Assembly (NCBI GenBank): GCA_018660305.1
Contig: JABJKO010000137.1
Coordinates: 1-39,862 of the forward strand
DNA length: 39,862 nt
Direction of reading: 5' to 3'
From: Rhodospirillaceae bacterium
Lineage (GTDB): Bacteria > Pseudomonadota > Alphaproteobacteria > MPNO01 > UBA2964
Position 1 is the stretch's first letter. Every line of letters begins with the position of its first letter. Below the pieces are notes generated by a model. The model searched no databases. It was not told the origin of the DNA and saw only the letters and a program-made list of their open reading frames with translations. Below, piece after piece: positions 35,088 through 39,862 of this stretch. The translations under genes and the position numbers were made by a program.

Positions 35088-35564
35088 ATGAACACATTAC
35101 ATCGAGTTAGACAGGCCGATATTCTTGCCGCCCTTGATAACAAATCGGACGCAGATGCCCATTCGATCATCTTCAGCCTTGCCGTTAATGGCGACTGGAC
35201 AGGGGAAGGACAAATCGAACTTGCCGCACCCAGCGGATCAAGTACCGGCCCGTTCCACGACATCATCTCTTTCTCGTTCAGGGCAAATTCTTCTTTTGGC
35301 TCCGCAAGTTTTGGCGCCATTGACCTTGCCTTTGCCTATTGGAACGTTGGTCCCACCGGATCGATGGCCAGTTTCTCCATCCTGACCAATCAGGTCGACG
35401 GATTTTCACTGTCTGTCCAGTTGGGGCAGGATGCCGCCAAGCTTGAGGGTAGAAAGTTCGCTACTCTCGAAGTAGGTACTTTGACCCATTCCGTGCTTCA
35501 GGACGGCGATCCCATCGCTCTGGGTCAACCGCGCGCCAATGGCGGCTGGCTGCGTTCGGTCTAG
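35088..35564 (+). CDS. Orphan 158-residue hypothetical protein under sigma-54 control
   Basis: I do not recognise the family. The ATG at 35088 follows an A-rich GAGAAAAG stretch, and 158 residues follow. The first 25 residues are charged and helical (LHRVRQADILAALDNKSDADAH). The rest is predicted beta-rich with Ser, Gly and Phe (FHDIISFSFRANSSFGSASFGAIDLAFAYW), with no signal peptide, no transmembrane helix and no Cys. It could be a small structural, export or self-assembling protein. It stands alone behind a strong sigma-54 promoter, between an ABC exporter and a convergent cbiB gene. Confidence 0.75.
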   Translation: MNTLHRVRQADILAALDNKSDADAHSIIFSLAVNGDWTGEGQIELAAPSGSSTGPFHDIISFSFRANSSFGSASFGAIDLAFAYWNVGPTGSMASFSILTNQVDGFSLSVQLGQDAAKLEGRKFATLEVGTLTHSVLQDGDPIALGQPRANGGWLRSV

Positions 35565-35600
35565 AGGAAAAGGCCCAGGCAGGCCGGAGGTCAGGCTACG

Positions 35601-36596
35601 TCAGCGGGCGTGGCCCACGATCCCCATTGCAAGGCCAAGGCCAATCAACAGGCAGGCAACGGCGACTAAAAAGACGGCCCGATCGACATCGCCGACCGTG
35701 GCTCTGGCGCGACCGTCGCCAATCCATTTTCCCGGTATCGCGGCGTCATCAAACGGCCGCGGCCCCCCCAGCGCGACGCCCAATGCGCCCGCCATGGCAC
35801 CGTCGCCACGGTATCCTGCCTTACCCACCCGTTCGCCAAGGTCGCGGACCCATTCCCGCATGGCGGCGACCGGCGCCGCTTTCGGGACAAACAAAGCACT
35901 CAGAATTAAAAGAGGCCCGGCCAGCAGCGCCGGGATCAGGTTCAGGACGTCGTCGAGCCTTGCCGAAACGAAGCCGAACGCGGCATGGCGGGGCGACGGG
36001 CGCCCGATCACATGGGCTATAGCGCTGTTGGCCCGGTAAACGCAGAGCCCGGGCAGGCCGAGCAGCAGATACCAGAAGATTGTCCCGATAAGTCGTTCCG
36101 TCAATTGTGCCGTGCCACCCTCTATGGCGGCCCGCGACAAGGCGTACCCATCCAGGGTGGCCGTGTCATAACGCACCAACGGCGCCACGAGGGCGCGACC
36201 GGCCTCGTTATCATCCGCCGCCACCGAGCGCGCCACACGGCGCATCCTGCCAAGGCCCTCACACTGATGCAGAAGCAGGAGAACGCACAGGGCCTCCACG
36301 ATCCAGCCATAGGTCAGTTGCTTCGCGACATGCGCCAATGCGCCACCCGCCGCCCACGCAAGGGCGACGACAACCGCCACAACGAACAATCCCCGCATGC
36401 GCCTGGCACCCAGCCCGCGGGTTTCCCGGTTGAGCCGGGCATCGAACCATTTTGTCAGGCTTCGAACAAAATTCAGGGGCAGACCGAACAAGACCCTGAT
36501 GCCCGGCAACCCGCCGATCAGACCATCCGCAAACAAGACGACCAATAAAAGGACGAGAGGCGCCGCACTACCCCAATCGGACTCCGGCCCGGTCAT
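35601..36596 (-). CDS. cbiB: Adenosylcobinamide-phosphate synthase (CbiB/CobD)
   Basis: This 331-residue polytopic membrane protein carries CbiB marks: GLPGLCVYRANSAIAHVIG near 190, ARLDDVLNLIPALL near 222-235 and, toward the end, the conserved GDGAMAGALGVALGGP segment. It should join adenosylcobyric acid with aminopropanol or its phosphate in the inner membrane during cobalamin synthesis. No other cobalamin genes are seen in the window, so it is isolated here. The family is clear; it is called CobD in some naming schemes. Confidence 0.87.
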   Translation of the reverse strand: MTGPESDWGSAAPLVLLLVVLFADGLIGGLPGIRVLFGLPLNFVRSLTKWFDARLNRETRGLGARRMRGLFVVAVVVALAWAAGGALAHVAKQLTYGWIVEALCVLLLLHQCEGLGRMRRVARSVAADDNEAGRALVAPLVRYDTATLDGYALSRAAIEGGTAQLTERLIGTIFWYLLLGLPGLCVYRANSAIAHVIGRPSPRHAAFGFVSARLDDVLNLIPALLAGPLLILSALFVPKAAPVAAMREWVRDLGERVGKAGYRGDGAMAGALGVALGGPRPFDDAAIPGKWIGDGRARATVGDVDRAVFLVAVACLLIGLGLAMGIVGHAR

Positions 36597-36639
36597 GACC
36601 CGATCAGCCGACCGGGCGATTGCGTCAAAGCAGATCCCG

Positions 36640-37206
36640 TCATTCGCGCACGCCGGCGCTGCGCAGGGCGCGCAGAACCGCTTGACGGCGGTTCCATTCC
36701 GCCCACATCAATGCCGACCGGCCAGTATAGTCGCGCCGTTTATGATCGGCGCCCTTGGCGAGCAGAAGCTGAACACAATCCAGGAGACCGAGGCTCGCAG
36801 CCGCCATGAGCGGCGTAATACCCTGGCGGTTTTCAGAATTCTTGTCGGCCCCGGCGCTGATCAGAATCTCCATGACGTCGATCTCTCCCTGCTTTGTCGC
36901 ATAGAAGAGGGCGCTGTTGCCGAGCTTGTCGCGATGATTGATGCTCACCTTATGTTTGATGAGAAGCTCAACGATTTCCACGTTTCCCAGAAGCGCGGCA
37001 TAGATCAAAGGCCGTCGGCGATCGAAATCCTCAAGCTCGGCATTGCCGTCGCGGGCCAGAAGCGATTCCACTTCCTGGGGATTGTTGGTTTTGATGGCAT
37101 CAAAAAGCGGATCGCTGCCGAAAAGCTCGATTTCGGCGGCCGCCGGATAGCAGGCCAGTAACGATACCAGCAGAATTATTGCTTTTAAGCCGATCTTCCT
37201 CATCAC
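36640..37206 (-). CDS. Secreted ankyrin repeat protein
   Basis: This 188-residue protein starts with a signal peptide (MMRKIGLKAIILLVSLLACYPAAA). About five ankyrin units follow, each with the helix-turn-helix pattern, for example GITPLMAAASLGLLDCVQLLLAKGAD near 130-155 and SALFYATKQGEIDVMEILISAGAD near 97-120. It probably mediates protein binding in the periplasm or outside. Its partner is unknown. It is divergent from the SCO gene across a 281-base spacer that holds the palindromic repeat. Confidence 0.9.
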   Translation of the reverse strand: MMRKIGLKAIILLVSLLACYPAAAEIELFGSDPLFDAIKTNNPQEVESLLARDGNAELEDFDRRRPLIYAALLGNVEIVELLIKHKVSINHRDKLGNSALFYATKQGEIDVMEILISAGADKNSENRQGITPLMAAASLGLLDCVQLLLAKGADHKRRDYTGRSALMWAEWNRRQAVLRALRSAGVRE

Positions 37207-37296
37207 AGCCAGTTCATTCCATCATCATAGAGATCAGGACTCATAGCCAATAAATATAGGGGCTGGCCACCGGCAACCTAAACTATTTCGGTAACC

Positions 37297-37358
37297 TAGC
37301 GTCCTATAGAGCTTAATTGAACCATTTGACCGGGATTATTTAGCTCTATAGGGCGCTA
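37297..37358. repeat. Palindromic intergenic repeat element, copy 2
   Basis: Arms at 37297-37313 (TAGCGTCCTATAGAGCT) and 37342-37358 (AGCTCTATAGGGCGCTA) pair at 16 of 17 positions around a 28-base loop. The loop contains AATTGAACCATTTGA (37315-37329), identical to the core of copy 1 at 23141-23155. The element lies in the 281-base divergent spacer (37207-37487), which otherwise holds only the 25-bp repeat copy B. The rest of that spacer shows no gene. Confidence 0.75.
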
Positions 37359-37380
37359 GCGTATTTTTCGTTTACACGGT
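37356..37380 (+). repeat. 25-bp dispersed intergenic repeat, copy B
   Basis: CTAGCGTATTTTTCG through TTTACACGGT matches the copy at 12752-12776 at 20 of 25 positions. Its first three bases overlap the right arm of the palindromic element, so the two may form one compound repeat at this site. Confidence 0.5.
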
Positions 37381-37487
37381 CAAGCCGTCCATCAATAGCT
37401 GGAACAATGGCGGGGGCACGGCTATATCTTGGTAACGGGACCATAACAGCCCTCCGCACGGATTTTTCCTCCAACCGCCACAGAGCC

Positions 37488-38096
37488 ATGACCAACCCCA
37501 TATTGCGCATCACCCTTTTTTCAATCCTCGGCCTGGTCGTCGCTGGTTTGTTCGCCTGGCAATATGGCTTTCTGTCACCGGACGGCAAGCGGCCGGCCGG
37601 GTCGGGAATCGCCTCTATCGGTGGGCCTTTCACCCTTACCGATCACACTGGCCAGCGGCGCACCGAAAAGGATTTCGAGGGCAAATTGACGCTGATTTAT
37701 TTCGGCTATACCTATTGCCCGGACGTGTGCCCTACCGCCCTACAGGTGATGAGCGTGGCGGTCGAGAATCTGGGGGACAAGGCTCAGGGGATTAATCCGG
37801 TCTTCATTACCATCGATCCGGAGCGCGATACGGTTTCCCATCTCAACGACTATGTGAAGAACTTTCACAAGGACATGATCGGTCTGACGGGATCGGCGGA
37901 GGAAATAAAAAAGGCGGCCAAGGTATATCGCGTCTATTTTCGCAAGGCGGAAACCGCTGAGAATGCCGGCAAGGACTATCTGATGGATCATTCCTCGGTG
38001 GTCTATCTGATGGACCGGCAGGGACGCTACATCACCCATTTTACGCATCAGTCCCAATCCACGGATATCGAAGCGGCCCTTCGCAAACATTTGTAA
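37488..38096 (+). CDS. SCO1/SenC family protein
   Basis: From the ATG at 37488 the protein has 202 residues; the open frame upstream adds 27 residues with no family similarity. An N-terminal membrane anchor (about 5-25) precedes a thioredoxin fold. Cys77 and Cys81 of CPDVC and His168 in MDHSS are the copper ligands of the family. It should deliver copper to, or keep reduced, the CuA site of cytochrome oxidase in the periplasm. In Rhodobacter a senC gene lies between regB and regA; here it is about 4.5 kb from them. Confidence 0.92.
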   Translation: MTNPILRITLFSILGLVVAGLFAWQYGFLSPDGKRPAGSGIASIGGPFTLTDHTGQRRTEKDFEGKLTLIYFGYTYCPDVCPTALQVMSVAVENLGDKAQGINPVFITIDPERDTVSHLNDYVKNFHKDMIGLTGSAEEIKKAAKVYRVYFRKAETAENAGKDYLMDHSSVVYLMDRQGRYITHFTHQSQSTDIEAALRKHL

Positions 38097-38103
38097 CAGG
38101 CGC

Positions 38104-38559
38104 ATGAATTCGGAATCGCCAGGCTCTGACACGCCGTTCTGGAAGCGAAAAACTCTCGACGAGATGACCCGCCCGGAATGGGAATCCCTGTGCGACGGCT
38201 GCGCCCGCTGTTGCCTGATCAAGCTGGAAGATGCCGATACGGGCGACATTGCCTATACGGATATCGCCTGCCGCCTGCTTGATCTGGGGACCTGCAGGTG
38301 CAGCGACTATTTGCACCGGAAATCAAAGGTCCCCGACTGCGTCAAACTGACACCCGACAGGATCGAGGACTTGCGCTGGATGCCGTCCACCTGCGCCTAC
38401 CGGTTGATCGCCGAAGGCAAGGATCTCGCCTGGTGGCACCCGCTGGTCTCCGGCGATCCGGACACAATCCATCAGGCGGGCGTTTCGGTGCGTAACCGGG
38501 TAGTCCCGGAAGAGCGCGGCGACGACCCCGAGGACCGCATCGTCGTCTGGCCGGAGTAA
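38104..38559 (+). CDS. YcgN family cysteine cluster protein (UPF0260)
   Basis: This 151-residue protein has the CDGCARCC cluster at about residues 30-37, then TCRCSDY near 63-69 and further single Cys (near 78 and 97). This is the CxxCxxCC pattern that probably binds zinc or an iron-sulphur cluster. It begins seven bases after the SCO gene stop and is likely co-transcribed. The biochemical role of the family is not established. Confidence 0.9.
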   Translation: MNSESPGSDTPFWKRKTLDEMTRPEWESLCDGCARCCLIKLEDADTGDIAYTDIACRLLDLGTCRCSDYLHRKSKVPDCVKLTPDRIEDLRWMPSTCAYRLIAEGKDLAWWHPLVSGDPDTIHQAGVSVRNRVVPEERGDDPEDRIVVWPE

Positions 38560-38580
38560 AGCCCTTAGCTGGATACTGCT

Positions 38581-39489
38581 CTAGGCGTTCTTGCGTCTGA
38601 TATTGACCAGCGCGACACCGGTCAGGATCAGGGTGATGGCGCCCCAGACCCACCAGCTCAGTGTCTCACCAAGGATCAGATAGCCAAACAGAACGCCAAA
38701 GCCGACGGCCATGGAGCTCGACTGGCTCATGTAAGTCGGCCCGCTGATCCGGACCAGCTCAAACACCGCATAAAAATTCAGACCCGCCAGGGTGATATGC
38801 AGAAACATGGCAAGCTCTCCCTTGGAGAAGGGTGCCCAGGGAATCTGGAATTCGCCAAAAGCGAGCGAGATCGGCAGCGCCATGGCGGCGCTTGCCAAAA
38901 GAGTTCCGGCGGCAAGACCCAAAGATGTACTGCCCTCCGGACGATGCTTTTCGGACAGGATCACATAGGCGGCACCATGCATCAGGGGGACGCAAAAGCC
39001 GATCAGGACCCAGGTGGCCAGCGCCGGATCGGGCAGGCTGGTCTTTGGCAACACGATCATCAACGCGCCGCCGACACCCAGCAGAACGCCGGCAACCCGC
39101 AGGGATTCAAGCTTTTCCACCCGAAACAGCAGGCTCAGCGTGTAGGTAAAGATGGGCATGAACGCCATGATCACCGCCATCAACCCAATGGGCAGCTTAC
39201 CCTGGGCGGTATAGAGGATCATGTTGGCGATGGTGAAGCGCGGCAGGGCCGCCTTGATGTTATAGGCGATGTGAACGCGCGACAGGCGCGGTAATTCCCC
39301 CCGCACGGAACCGATGCATAGAACGATCAGCCCGGCGCCCAGCGAAAACCAGAAGACATAGGCCATGGGTGCCACGCCCCCGGTGACCGCGGTCTTGATC
39401 AGGACAAAAAAGAACCCCCAGAGCGCTCCGATATTAAACAACAGGGCAAGGGGGAGCAGAGGGTTACGCGGTACCGTCTGTGTTTCCAT
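38581..39489 (-). CDS. DMT family (EamA-like) transporter
   Basis: This 302-residue protein has about ten hydrophobic segments arranged as two EamA halves, with the usual MAFMPIFTYTLSLLFRVE and YMSQSSSMAVGFGVLFGYLILGE segments near the end of each. It is an inner-membrane transporter for a small metabolite, amino acid or drug. Direction and substrate cannot be read. It is convergent with the YcgN-like gene (21-base spacer). Confidence 0.9.
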   Translation of the reverse strand: METQTVPRNPLLPLALLFNIGALWGFFFVLIKTAVTGGVAPMAYVFWFSLGAGLIVLCIGSVRGELPRLSRVHIAYNIKAALPRFTIANMILYTAQGKLPIGLMAVIMAFMPIFTYTLSLLFRVEKLESLRVAGVLLGVGGALMIVLPKTSLPDPALATWVLIGFCVPLMHGAAYVILSEKHRPEGSTSLGLAAGTLLASAAMALPISLAFGEFQIPWAPFSKGELAMFLHITLAGLNFYAVFELVRISGPTYMSQSSSMAVGFGVLFGYLILGETLSWWVWGAITLILTGVALVNIRRKNA

Positions 39490-39549
39490 GGGCGCAAGCT
39501 ATACAGGAGCGGTGGAAGGGGCGATACCGGATCCCGGCAAATCCAATTC

Positions 39550-39862
39550 CTAATTGCTCCGTAACCGCCTCGGCGGCGCGCCTTTGAGGGCCTCGGTCAT
39601 AAAGCCTTTCCACAGCCGGGCGGGGAAGCTGCCGCCGGTGACTTTTTTCATGGGGCTCGAATTGTCGTTGCCCAGCCATACGCCGGTGACCAGCTCGGCG
39701 GTAAACCCGATAAACCAGGCGTCACGGAAATCCTGGCTGGTGCCGGTCTTGCCGGCGGCCGGGCGTCGGAGCCGGGCGCCGCGGCCGGTACCCGAGGTGA
39801 CCACATCGGACAGCATGCTCTGCAGGGCCGCCACTTCGCGCGGCTGCACCAGCCGCCCGGCG
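39550..39862 (-). CDS. Penicillin-binding protein 1A-type transpeptidase, C-terminal fragment
   Basis: Only the last 103 or so residues are inside the window; the frame is open to the right edge. The KTGTS box of penicillin-binding transpeptidases is visible in [19 protein letters not shown], followed by [10 protein letters not shown] and a C-terminal LWKGFM, a class A PBP pattern. The full protein should be a bifunctional glycosyltransferase/transpeptidase of peptidoglycan synthesis. The upstream catalytic parts are not visible. Confidence 0.87.
   Translation of the reverse strand, partial: AGRLVQPREVAALQSMLSDVVTSGTGRGARLRRPAAGKTGTSQDFRDAWFIGFTAELVTGVWLGNDNSSPMKKVTGGSFPARLWKGFMTEALKGAPPRRLRSN

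Overview
The window is about 40 kb of GC-rich, gene-dense DNA from what looks like an alphaproteobacterium. The main taxonomic clues are a RegB/RegA (PrrB/PrrA, ActS/ActR) redox two-component pair, a nearby SCO/SenC protein, a YcgN-type cysteine-cluster protein and an HprK-related kinase/PqqD pair. I cannot fix the genus. No tRNA, rRNA, CRISPR array, transposase or integrase was seen. Both ends cut through genes: a bidomain dehydrogenase on the left and the C-terminus of a class A penicillin-binding protein on the right.

Positions 1-23113 are an exopolysaccharide/O-antigen type locus. The left block (1-5312, minus strand) encodes a bidomain sugar dehydrogenase, an FkbM methyltransferase, an asparagine synthase and a WaaE-like GT2. 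A plus-strand operon (5495-11555) encodes a GT4, an anchored SGNH hydrolase, a GT9, a second GT4 and a Wzx-like flippase. A minus-strand block (11552-17153) encodes a third GT4, a Wzy-like polymerase broken by an in-frame TGA, a UDP-glucuronate decarboxylase, a PF14907-type nucleotidyltransferase and a PPP-type phosphatase. A membrane sensor with PAS and a degenerate HD-GYP domain (17173-19314) is divergent from a LapG-like periplasmic cysteine protease (19464-20189). The initiating glycosylphosphotransferase and an O-antigen ligase/polymerase follow.

Positions 23168-33014 are a second long minus-strand block. In transcription order it holds regB, regA, an HprK-related kinase, a PqqD-family protein, an unrecognised secreted protein, an outer-membrane beta-barrel protein, a Wza-like export protein, a Wzc-like tyrosine autokinase and a small membrane-anchored protein. 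It puts the polysaccharide export apparatus downstream of a redox regulator and of the kinase/PqqD unit. The matching nucleotidyltransferase lies in the glycan block, so the two blocks probably serve one cell-surface programme.

Positions 33160-39862 are mixed. They hold an ABC-2 exporter, an orphan 158-residue protein behind a near-perfect sigma-54 promoter, CbiB/CobD, a secreted ankyrin protein, SCO, YcgN, an EamA transporter and the PBP fragment. Dispersed palindromic intergenic elements with a shared 15-bp core occur at about 23123-23170 and 37297-37358, with a weaker relative at 33076-33121.

The best leads are the orphan sigma-54 gene, the HprK/PqqD/nucleotidyltransferase set, the dead HD-GYP sensor paired with a LapG-like protease, the nonsense-interrupted polymerase, the palindromic repeats and a 12-bp triple repeat in front of the main glycosyltransferase operon. 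All calls come from reading the sequence; no database search was run.
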